In this document: piece after piece, positions 1 through 5,569 of the stretch
Position numbering within the stretch: position 1 is the stretch's first letter
How the letters are laid out: each line of letters opens with the position of its first letter
Assembly: GCA_050304175.1 (NCBI GenBank)
Contig: JBNLDE010000085.1
Location: 1 to 7,535, forward strand
DNA from: JAIOIW01 sp050304175
GTDB taxonomy: Bacteria; Pseudomonadota; Alphaproteobacteria; Rhizobiales; Rhizobiaceae
Length of the DNA stretch: 7,535 nt
Direction of reading: 5' to 3'
Translations under genes and position numbers: made by a program
Notes under the pieces: model-generated
Seen by the model: the letters and a program-made list of their open reading frames with translations, nothing else
The model's database searches: none
Told to the model about the DNA's origin: nothing

Positions 1-381
1 GCCCCACCAGGTGATCGCCATGTGATAGGAATAGTCGCAGCACGCGCGCGTCGACTTGTTCGACCAGCGGTCGATCGCCGTGAGCAGGGATTCACCGGGA
101 TTCGGCAGGCAAAAATCGACCACCATGGTCGTACCGCCCGACACGGCAGCGCGGGTCCCGCTCTCGAAATCGTCCGACGAATAGGTCCCCATGAACGGCA
201 TTTCCAGATGCGTGTGCGGGTCGATGCCGCCCGGCATCACGTAGCAGCCCGTCGCGTCGATCTCGTGGTCGGCATGCAGGTCCGGCCCAATCGCCACGAT
301 CTTGTCGTGCTTGATGAGGACATCGGCCTTCCAGGTGCGGTCGGCGGTGACGATCGTTCCGTTCTTGATCACTTTGGACAT
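1..381 (-). CDS. pydB: Dihydropyrimidinase / D-hydantoinase, N-terminal part (cut by left edge)
   Basis: The first 127 residues of a cyclic-amidohydrolase. Dihydropyrimidinase opens dihydrouracil or dihydrothymine to N-carbamoyl-beta-alanine or N-carbamoyl-3-aminoisobutyrate in the cytoplasm, the second step of the reductive pathway. Seen: the N-terminal beta segment MSKVIKNGTIVTADRTWKAD, then PGGIDPHTHLEMPF at about 50-63 with the metal-binding HxH pair (H56, H58), then SGGTTMVVDF and CLPNPGESL at 81-99, all typical of the hydantoinase/dihydropyrimidinase family. The carboxylated lysine and the later histidines lie beyond the window; a full protein would be about 480 residues. The ATG is supported by AAGGAAGG eight bases upstream (positions 390-397). 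It is the last visible gene of the minus-strand operon, 23 bases after the acetyltransferase. A hydantoin-specific role cannot be excluded from this fragment alone, but the neighbours (pydC-type amidase, aminotransferase, pydA, RutR-like regulator) favour pyrimidines. Confidence 0.93.
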   Translation of the reverse strand, partial: MSKVIKNGTIVTADRTWKADVLIKHDKIVAIGPDLHADHEIDATGCYVMPGGIDPHTHLEMPFMGTYSSDDFESGTRAAVSGGTTMVVDFCLPNPGESLLTAIDRWSNKSTRACCDYSYHMAITWWG

Positions 382-404
382 GGGTTCGACCTTCCTTGTT
401 CAGG

Positions 405-920
405 CTATCGTTTGAGTTCCTTGGTCATGAAAAGGCTGTAGGGATTGGCCTCGTAGGGCGGAAACGGCCCGCACTGGACAAACCCCGACGCCTCGTAGAG
501 CGACACCGCTTCCCGGTTGAGCGGACCGGTCTCGAGATTGACCCGTTCCATTCCCCGGTCGCGGGCCAGGTTCTCGGCAACGGCCATGAGCTTGCGGCCC
601 GCGCCGCGCCCCCGGCCCTCGGCGCGAACGAACAGGCGCTTCAGTTCCGCGGTCCGATCCGCATTCCACTTCATCGCCACGCAGCCGATCGCAGCGCCGT
701 CGACGCGCATGATGACGAAGGAGACGTCGTTGCCGTCGAGCTCCTCGACGCTGCTGCCGAAATGACCTTCCGCAGGGTAGCGCTCCAGCGAATAGGCATC
801 CGACAGCGCGATGAGCTCCGCGGCCTCCGCCTGCCGGACCGGTTCCACGGCAATGGCTTCGCCGGCCCGGTTCGCGGTCGCCTGCTCTTCGCTCATCACG
901 CCCGGCGCCCTAGTCAGCAT
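405..920 (-). CDS. GNAT-family N-acetyltransferase
   Basis: A single-domain GNAT protein of 171 residues that should transfer acetyl from acetyl-CoA to an unknown amine. Seen: a beta4-alpha3 segment with the acetyl-CoA pyrophosphate loop (motif A) at about 92-113, AELKRLFVRAEGRGRGAGRK, containing the expected R-x-x-G-x-G/A pattern (RGRGAG). A motif B-like stretch follows at about 129-166 (LETGPLNREAVSLYEASGF, then GPFPPYEANPYSLFM). The ATG at 920 overlaps the end of the aldolase gene by 11 bases and has GAGG nine bases upstream. A second ATG at 896 gives 163 residues, avoids the overlap and has only AGGG eleven bases upstream, so the start is uncertain. It sits between the aldolase-like gene and pydB. 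Acetylation of beta-alanine, 3-aminoisobutyrate or another pathway amine is possible, but nothing in the sequence shows the substrate. The fold call is firm; the role is unknown. Confidence 0.88.
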   Translation of the reverse strand: MLTRAPGVMSEEQATANRAGEAIAVEPVRQAEAAELIALSDAYSLERYPAEGHFGSSVEELDGNDVSFVIMRVDGAAIGCVAMKWNADRTAELKRLFVRAEGRGRGAGRKLMAVAENLARDRGMERVNLETGPLNREAVSLYEASGFVQCGPFPPYEANPYSLFMTKELKR

Positions 921-1665
921 AGCTCGGATCCTCGTGGTCGAGAATGCGTTTCATCTCTGCGAAATGGGAGAACTCGGCATCCTTGTAGACCTCCCACTCG
1001 TGCGCGGTCGCCTCGGCCAATTCGTCGCCCATGACGCTGAGCGGCTGCCCGGTGGAATAGGCCAGCACCAGTTGCCGGGCGGCCCGCTCCAGATGGTACA
1101 TCGCGTCGAACGCCTCCGCGACCGTCGGCGCCAGCGTCGTGACGCCATGATTGCCCATCATCACCTGGCGATGGTTGCCGATTGTCTTCGCAATACGCTC
1201 GCCTTCCGCCTCCCCCGTGGCAATGCCGCCGAAATCCATGTCGTAGGCTATTCGGCGGAAGAACCGCGCCGTCACCTGGTCGATCGGATAGATCGTCGGG
1301 TCCTTCAGGCAGGCAAGAGTCGTCGCATAAGACGGATGCAGGTGCAGCGCCACGCGCGCATGCGGCAAGTTGCGGTGGATCGCCGAATGGATCGACCAGG
1401 CCGAAGGGTCGGGCGCGTCCGGACGGTTCATGGTTTCCGGGTCGTCGGCATCGACCAGCAGCAAGTCCGATGCCCTGGCGAGCGAAAAGTGTTTCCAGCG
1501 CGGATTGACCAGGAATTTCCTGCCGTCCGGCGAAACGGCCGCGGAGAAATGGTTCGCCACGCCCTCGTGCCAGTCTGCGCGCGCTGCAAGCCGCAACGCG
1601 GCGGCGAGGTCGATGCGCAACTGGCGCTCGTCGGCATTGACGAGGGAAACGACGTGTGAACTCAT
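910..1665 (-). CDS. Class II aldolase/adducin-family protein
   Basis: A 251-residue protein of the class II aldolase/adducin N-terminal family, whose members are zinc-dependent aldolases or decarboxylases such as L-fuculose-phosphate aldolase, plus relatives of unknown function. Seen: an N-terminal helix and substrate loop (EGVANHFSAAVSPDGRKFLV, 34-53), the zinc-type HxH pair in VALHLHPSYATT (H108, H110), and the third histidine in GNHGVTTLAP (H173). The acid that precedes the helix in FucA-type enzymes (S-S-E-W) appears to be alanine here (P-S-A-W, A89), as in an uncharacterised branch of the family, so classical aldolase chemistry is doubtful. I chose the start at 1665 because GAGGGG lies six bases upstream. 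A 23-residue extension to 1734 would overlap the preceding gene. The gene lies 25 bases after the 115-residue gene and is presumably co-transcribed with it. A role with the semialdehyde products of the pathway is conceivable but is inference. Confidence 0.9.
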   Translation of the reverse strand: MSSHVVSLVNADERQLRIDLAAALRLAARADWHEGVANHFSAAVSPDGRKFLVNPRWKHFSLARASDLLLVDADDPETMNRPDAPDPSAWSIHSAIHRNLPHARVALHLHPSYATTLACLKDPTIYPIDQVTARFFRRIAYDMDFGGIATGEAEGERIAKTIGNHRQVMMGNHGVTTLAPTVAEAFDAMYHLERAARQLVLAYSTGQPLSVMGDELAEATAHEWEVYKDAEFSHFAEMKRILDHEDPSYAD

Positions 1666-1671
1666 GGCCTG

Positions 1672-1677
1672 CCCCTC
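1672..1677 (-). promoter_or_regulatory. Shine-Dalgarno site deciding the aldolase start
   Basis: The minus strand reads GAGGGG followed by six bases and the ATG at 1663-1665. This fixes the start of the class II aldolase homologue and argues against the longer open frame beginning at 1734, whose extra residues (beginning MAFMAMPWAAS) read like an antisense overlap of the gene upstream. Confidence 0.75.
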
Positions 1678-1690
1678 ACTCTTGGCTCTC

Positions 1691-2038
1691 TCACACCGAA
1701 CCGAAGCAGCCCATGGCATCGCCATGAACGCCAATATCGACCGGGCCGTATTTCGACTCCACCGCCAGCGAGAACAAGTCGGCCCAAGGGATGTAGATCA
1801 CCCGGTAATTCCCGTTTGAGCGCGTCACCGACCAGCAGGTCAGGGTCGCGCCGCCGCTGAAGTGGACCTCCGTCTCCACCGGCTCGATCAGCGCCTCCAT
1901 CAGATCGCTGATCGTCTTGCGGTGCCACTCGGGCGACATTGGAGCGCCTTGCCCCACCTTCCGGGCCGCTGGACTGTCCGGATCGTAGGCCCGGATTTCG
2001 TCCGACAGCAGAACCTTTATGTGGTGCGCCATATCCAT
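1691..2038 (-). CDS. Hypothetical 115-residue protein in the pyrimidine operon
   Basis: I do not recognise this protein. It is small, soluble in appearance, with no signal peptide or membrane segment. Residues 1-35 are mixed and charged, including DEIRAYDPDSPAARKVGQG. Residues 36-55 look helical (PEWHRKTISDLMEALIEPVE). Residues 56-115 look like several beta strands (TEVHFSGGATLTCWSV, NYRVIYIPWADLFSLAVES) and end in a glycine-rich tail, GVHGDAMGCFGSV. The two cysteines, C68 and C111, form no obvious metal motif. The ATG at 2038 is preceded by GGAAGGA with a 12-base spacer. A second ATG two codons later (2032) is possible but further from that site. The coding bias matches the neighbours, and the gene follows pydC by 80 bases and precedes the aldolase gene by 25, so it is probably a true operon member. 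An accessory subunit or small binding protein is a guess only. Confidence 0.72.
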   Translation of the reverse strand: MDMAHHIKVLLSDEIRAYDPDSPAARKVGQGAPMSPEWHRKTISDLMEALIEPVETEVHFSGGATLTCWSVTRSNGNYRVIYIPWADLFSLAVESKYGPVDIGVHGDAMGCFGSV

Positions 2039-2118
2039 CAGGTCAGGACGTCCTTCCTAAAGAGTTCGTTCGGCTTCATGATCGCGTCCAGGCGTCAAGC
2101 ACCGCCCCGTCCCGTTCC

Positions 2119-3366
2119 CTATTCGACGATCCCCGCGGTCTCGACCACCGCGTGGAACAGCACGTCGGCGCCGGCCTGAGCCCATTCCTTGGAGATTTCC
2201 TCCGCCTCGTTGTGGGAAAGCCCGTCGACACAGGGACACATCACCATCGCCGTCGGTGCCACCCGGTTGATCCAGCAGGCGTCGTGCCCGGCGCCGGAGA
2301 TGATGTTGCGATGCGAGTAGCCGAGCCGCTCGGCGGCGTCGCGCACCGCCGTCACGCAGGTCTCGTCGAAAGTCACCGGATCGAACCCGCCGACCTTCTC
2401 CAATTCGATGCCGAGCCCCATCTCCTCGCAAATCTTCCTTGCGCCGACATCGAGCCGCTTTTCCATGTCCTGGATGACAGCGAGGTCGGGCGACCGGAAG
2501 TCGACCGTGAAAACGACCTTGCCCGGAATCACGTTGCGCGAGTTGGGATGGACGTCGATATGGCCGGCCGCGCCCACGGCGTGCGGCGCGTGGCTCAGCG
2601 CGATCTCGTCGACCAGTTCGAGAATGCGCGCCATGCCCAGCCCGGCGTTCTTGCGCATCGGCATCGGCGTCGAGCCCGTATGCGCCTCCTTACCGGTCAC
2701 CGTCACCTGGGTCCATGACAGGCCCTGCCCGTGGGTGACGACTCCGATATCCTTGCCTTCGGCCTCCAGGATCGGCCCCTGCTCGATGTGCAGTTCGAAG
2801 AAGGCGTGCATCTTCCGCGCGCCCACCTTCTCCTCGCCCTTCCAGCCGATGCGCTCCAGTTCGTCGCCGAATTTCTTTCCGTCGTGATCGGTGTGCTGGT
2901 AGATATCCGCCTGGTCGAGAACGCCGGCGAATACGCCCGACGCCATCATCGCAGGGGCAAAACGCGTGCCCTCCTCATTGGTCCAGTTGGTGGCGACGAT
3001 CGGATGCTTCGTCTTGATACCCAGATCGTTCAGGGTGCGAATCACCTCCAGCGCCGACAGCACGCCCAGCACGCCGTCATAGCGCCCGCCGGTCGGTTGC
3101 GTGTCGAGATGCGAGCCGACGTAAACCGGCGACGCGTCCGGATCCGTGCCGGGCCGCGTGGCGAACATCGTCCCCATCTCATCGACGCCCATGGTGCAGC
3201 CGGCTTCCTCGCACCATTTTTGGAACAGCTTGCGGCCCTCGCCATCCTCGTCGGTCACGGTCTGGCGATTGTTGCCGCCCGCGATCCCGGGGCCGATCTT
3301 CGCCATTTCGTGGATCGAATCCCACAGCCGGTCGCCATTGATGCGAAGGTTGGACTCAATGGGCAT
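2119..3366 (-). CDS. pydC: N-carbamoyl-beta-alanine amidohydrolase (beta-ureidopropionase), M20 family
   Basis: A 415-residue zinc-dependent amidase of the hydantoinase/carbamoylase branch of peptidase family M20. It hydrolyses N-carbamoyl-beta-alanine (or N-carbamoyl-3-aminoisobutyrate) to the amino acid, CO2 and ammonia, the third step of reductive pyrimidine breakdown. Seen: YVGSHLDTQPTGGRYDGVLG with H86, D88 and D97; the metal-ligand and catalytic acids in TNEEGTRFAPAM (E131, E132); HIEQGP (H193); the dimerisation-domain segment with EAHTGSTPMP (228-236) and NVIPGKVVFTVDFRSPD (278-294); GAGHDAC (358-364); and the last histidine in GLSHNEAEE (H385). The length is normal for the family. The start has AAGGAG seven bases upstream (3374-3379). 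It lies 29 bases behind the aminotransferase gene. Close relatives act on N-carbamoyl-L-amino acids, allantoate or ureidoglycolate; the neighbours and the SHLDTQPTGGRYDG form favour the beta-ureidopropionase reading. Confidence 0.92.
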   Translation of the reverse strand: MPIESNLRINGDRLWDSIHEMAKIGPGIAGGNNRQTVTDEDGEGRKLFQKWCEEAGCTMGVDEMGTMFATRPGTDPDASPVYVGSHLDTQPTGGRYDGVLGVLSALEVIRTLNDLGIKTKHPIVATNWTNEEGTRFAPAMMASGVFAGVLDQADIYQHTDHDGKKFGDELERIGWKGEEKVGARKMHAFFELHIEQGPILEAEGKDIGVVTHGQGLSWTQVTVTGKEAHTGSTPMPMRKNAGLGMARILELVDEIALSHAPHAVGAAGHIDVHPNSRNVIPGKVVFTVDFRSPDLAVIQDMEKRLDVGARKICEEMGLGIELEKVGGFDPVTFDETCVTAVRDAAERLGYSHRNIISGAGHDACWINRVAPTAMVMCPCVDGLSHNEAEEISKEWAQAGADVLFHAVVETAGIVE

Positions 3367-3395
3367 CGTTGATCTCCTTGCAGGTTCGCAGTGCG

Positions 3396-4724
3396 CTACT
3401 CGACTTCGCCGAGCACCGCACGGATGCAGTCGATCAGCTCATCGATCTGGTTCTTTTCGATGATCAACGGCGGGCTTAGTGCGATGATATCGCCCGTCGT
3501 GCGGATCAAACAGCCTTTCTCGAATGCCTTGATGAAGGCCGAGAAGGCACGCTTGGTCGGCTCACCGGCGATCGGCTGCAGCTCGATTGCGCCGATCAGA
3601 CCGATGTTGCGGATGTCGATGACGTTTGGCGCGTCCTTCAACGAATGCAGCGCATCGGCCCAGTAGTCGGCGAGTTCCGCGCCACGGGTCAGCAGGCCCT
3701 CGTCGCGATAGGTGTCCAGCGTGCCAAGCGCGGCGGCCGACGCCATCGGATTGCCAGAATATGTGTAGCCGTGGAAGAACTCGATCAGGTGCTCCGGTCC
3801 GGTCATGAAGGCGTCGTGGATTTCGTCGGTCACGAATACCGCGCCCATCGGAATTACGCCGTTGGTCAATCCCTTGGCCGTGGTGATGATGTCGGGCTTG
3901 ACGTCGAAGTAGTCAGCCGCAAACGGTGTGCCGAGGCGTCCGAACCCGGTGATGACCTCGTCGAAGATCAAAAGGATGCCGTGCTTGTCGCAGATCTCGC
4001 GTAGGCGCTTGAGATAGCCCTTGGGCGGGATCAGCACACCGGTCGATCCAGCCACCGGCTCGACGATCACCGCGGCAATCGTCGAAGCGTCGTGCAAGGT
4101 GACGATGCGCTCCAATTCGTCGGCCAGGTCCGCGCCATGTTCCGGCTCGCCGCGGACGAAGGCGTTTTTGCCCGGCAGGTGGGTATGCGGCATATGGTCG
4201 ACGCCGGTCAGCAATGTGCCGAACATCTTGCGATTGGCCACGATGCCGCCGACCGAAATGCCGCCGAAATTGACCCCGTGATAACCGCGCTCGCGCCCGA
4301 TCAGGCGGAACCGCGACCCGTTGCCCTTGGCGCGGTGATAGGCGAGTGCCACCTTGAGCGCGGTTTCCACAGATTCCGAACCGGAATTGGTGAACATCAC
4401 GTGATTGAGGTGGTCCGGCGCGAGGTCGACCAGCCGGTTGGCCAGTTCGAACGCGTTGGGATGGCCCATCTGGAAGGCGGGGGCGTAATCGAGCTCACCG
4501 GCCTGGTCCCGGATCGCCTCGGTGATCTGCGGCCGGCAATGGCCGGCATTGACGCACCACAATCCCGCCGTGCCATCGAGAATTTTGCGGCCATCAGCCG
4601 CCACATAGTGCATGTCCTTGGCGCCGACGAGCATCCTCGGCGCCTTCTTGAACTGGCGGTTTGCCGTGAACGGCATCCAGAATGCGCTGAGATCGTTCGG
4701 CGCTACATTGAGCCGGTTAGACAT
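3396..4724 (-). CDS. Omega-amino acid (beta-alanine):pyruvate aminotransferase, class III
   Basis: A 442-residue PLP-dependent class III aminotransferase, probably transferring the amino group of beta-alanine or 3-aminoisobutyrate to pyruvate and yielding malonate or methylmalonate semialdehyde plus alanine. Seen: the N-terminal FWMPFTANRQFKKAPRML (15-32), characteristic of the Pseudomonas omega-amino acid:pyruvate aminotransferase group; the phosphate-binding turn NSGSESVETALK (113-124); GYHGVNFGG (147-155); LLIFDEVITGFGRLG with the PLP-nitrogen aspartate D255; the Schiff-base lysine K284 in TTAKGLTNGVIPMGAV; and FHGYTYSGNPM (317-327) facing the cofactor phosphate. The length is normal (about 445). 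The start has GGAGGA only four bases upstream (4729-4734). It is the first gene of the left-hand minus-strand operon, facing the rutR-like gene across a 185-base divergent region. Other amines could be substrates, but pydC immediately downstream makes beta-alanine the best guess. Confidence 0.92.
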   Translation of the reverse strand: MSNRLNVAPNDLSAFWMPFTANRQFKKAPRMLVGAKDMHYVAADGRKILDGTAGLWCVNAGHCRPQITEAIRDQAGELDYAPAFQMGHPNAFELANRLVDLAPDHLNHVMFTNSGSESVETALKVALAYHRAKGNGSRFRLIGRERGYHGVNFGGISVGGIVANRKMFGTLLTGVDHMPHTHLPGKNAFVRGEPEHGADLADELERIVTLHDASTIAAVIVEPVAGSTGVLIPPKGYLKRLREICDKHGILLIFDEVITGFGRLGTPFAADYFDVKPDIITTAKGLTNGVIPMGAVFVTDEIHDAFMTGPEHLIEFFHGYTYSGNPMASAAALGTLDTYRDEGLLTRGAELADYWADALHSLKDAPNVIDIRNIGLIGAIELQPIAGEPTKRAFSAFIKAFEKGCLIRTTGDIIALSPPLIIEKNQIDELIDCIRAVLGEVE

Positions 4725-4745
4725 TCAGTCCTCCGCATTGGGTAA

Positions 4746-4776
4746 CCCCGGCGTTCCGTTCGGGGATTGGTAATCC
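4746..4776 (-). other. Two overlapping small hairpins in the leader of the aminotransferase mRNA
   Basis: The leader between the predicted promoter and the aminotransferase start holds two short inverted repeats. GGATT/AATCC has a three-base loop (4764-4776), and CCCCG/CGGGG has a ten-base loop (4746-4765). They share two bases (4764-4765), so they could not form at full length together. Stems of five pairs are short and may be chance in GC-rich DNA. Confidence 0.25.
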
Positions 4777-4814
4777 GGCCTTGCTGTGCTACGCATTTTT
4801 TACCGGTTGGACAA

Positions 4815-4842
4815 ATCCTAGCACCGACAATTGGCCGGTCAA
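4815..4842 (-). promoter_or_regulatory. Predicted sigma70-like promoter of the aminotransferase-to-pydB operon
   Basis: On the minus strand the -35 box TTGACC (4842 to 4837; five of six match TTGACA) is followed after 16 bases by TAGGAT (4820 to 4815; four of six match TATAAT). Transcription would begin near 4808, giving a leader of about 85 bases before the aminotransferase ATG. It is the best promoter-like pair seen between the divergent genes. No equally good pair was found for the plus-strand regulator. Confidence 0.55.
4831..4842. promoter_or_regulatory. Candidate RutR-type operator overlapping the -35 box
   Basis: TTGGCCGGTCAA is a near-perfect 12-base palindrome (five of six pairs). 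One half, read on the minus strand, is TTGACC, the half-site core of the E. coli RutR consensus TTGACCA-NN-TGGTCAA. The E. coli site has four more bases between these half-sites, so the match is partial. Its position, covering the -35 box of the operon promoter and lying between the regulator and the genes it faces, suits a repressor site. The assignment is inference. Confidence 0.4.
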
Positions 4843-4909
4843 GGGATTAGTACCATAGCCAACAACAACATGCCGCACGGGAAACGGTAGAGGAGGCAGG
4901 GCTACGACG

Positions 4910-5545
4910 ATGAACGTACCGGGAGCGACGCGTCCACCGCGCACGCGTATCCAGCGCGAGAAGCGCGACATCATCCTCGATGCGGCGCTCGACGTATTTT
5001 CCGCCCATGGCTTCCGCGGCGCCACGATCGACCAGATCGCCGATGCGGCGGGCATGTCGAAACCGAACCTGCTTTACTATTTCAAGAACAAGGAATCCAT
5101 CTTTCAGAACCTCATCCACCGCCTGCTCGACACCTGGCTCGATCCATTGAAGGAGCTTGACGCGAAAGGCGACCCGCAGGTGGAATTGCGCGGCTACATC
5201 CGCCGCAAGATCGAAATGTCGCGCGACTACCCGCGCGAAAGCCGCCTGTTTGCAAACGAGATCCTTCAGGGCGCGCCGCGGATCATGGACATGCTGGAGA
5301 ACGAATTGAAACCGCTGGTCGACGAGAAGGCCGAGGTGATCCGCGGCTGGATGCGGCAGGGGAAGCTGGTCACGGCCGATCCCTACCACCTGATTTTTTC
5401 GATCTGGTCGACCACCCAGCATTATGCCGATTTCGACGTCCAGGTACGCGCCGTCCTTGGCCCCGACCGCGGAGGAGAAGGCCGCTTCGAAGATGCCGCA
5501 AGATTTCTGGAGACGCTGCTTTTCGAGGGGCTGAAGCCACGCTGA
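4910..5545 (+). CDS. rutR: TetR-family regulator, RutR-like (pyrimidine sensor)
   Basis: A 211-residue TetR-family DNA-binding protein, most like E. coli RutR, which binds uracil or thymine and releases DNA. Seen: a basic N-terminal tail, then the helix-turn-helix at about 38-58 (IDQIADAAGMSKPNLLYYF). A C-terminal ligand and dimer domain follows that tracks RutR closely: SRDYPRESRLFANEIL (104-119), GAPRIMDMLENELKPLVDEK (121-140), then DPYHLIFSIWSTTQHYADF (157-175) and QVRAVLG (178-184). From memory of the RutR structure, W76, W166 and Q170 align with pocket residues W77, W167 and Q171. The ATG at 4910 has AGGAGG at 4891-4896 (spacer 13) or AGGG at 4898-4901 (spacer 8). It is the only plus-strand gene, divergent from the aminotransferase operon and ending 10 bases before the convergent transporter. 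It probably represses the Pyd genes and perhaps itself. E. coli RutR controls a different uracil pathway, so orthology of function is inferred. Confidence 0.9.
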   Translation: MNVPGATRPPRTRIQREKRDIILDAALDVFSAHGFRGATIDQIADAAGMSKPNLLYYFKNKESIFQNLIHRLLDTWLDPLKELDAKGDPQVELRGYIRRKIEMSRDYPRESRLFANEILQGAPRIMDMLENELKPLVDEKAEVIRGWMRQGKLVTADPYHLIFSIWSTTQHYADFDVQVRAVLGPDRGGEGRFEDAARFLETLLFEGLKPR

Positions 5546-5548
5546 ATG

Positions 5549-5569
5549 CGCCGGGTCAGGTATCCGGCG
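5549..5569. terminator. Possible bidirectional hairpin between convergent genes
   Basis: CGCCGG (5549-5554) and CCGGCG (5564-5569) form a perfect six-pair stem, extendable by one G-T and one T-A pair, in the 10-base gap between the regulator and the transporter and the last codons of the latter. Neither strand has a T-run after it, so it is at best a weak or Rho-assisted terminator. Confidence 0.3.

Noticed and set aside
396..1659. Open frames of 212 and 282 codons on the plus strand
   Set aside because: They are antisense to the acetyltransferase and aldolase genes, which have clear motifs; the plus-strand products have none.
1666..1734. 23-residue N-terminal extension of the aldolase homologue
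   Set aside because: It would overlap the preceding gene and ignores the strong GAGGGG site before the ATG at 1665.
1939..3372. Plus-strand open frames of 259 and 213 codons
   Set aside because: They are antisense to pydC and the 115-residue gene, with shadow-type composition and no recognisable domain.
4092..4745. 217-codon plus-strand frame reaching the divergent region
   Set aside because: It is antisense to the aminotransferase N-terminal half and has no motif.
4725..4909. Promoter for the plus-strand regulator
   Set aside because: TTGGCC and TTGGAC could serve as -35 boxes, but no acceptable -10 stands at 16-18 bases from either, so I do not call one.
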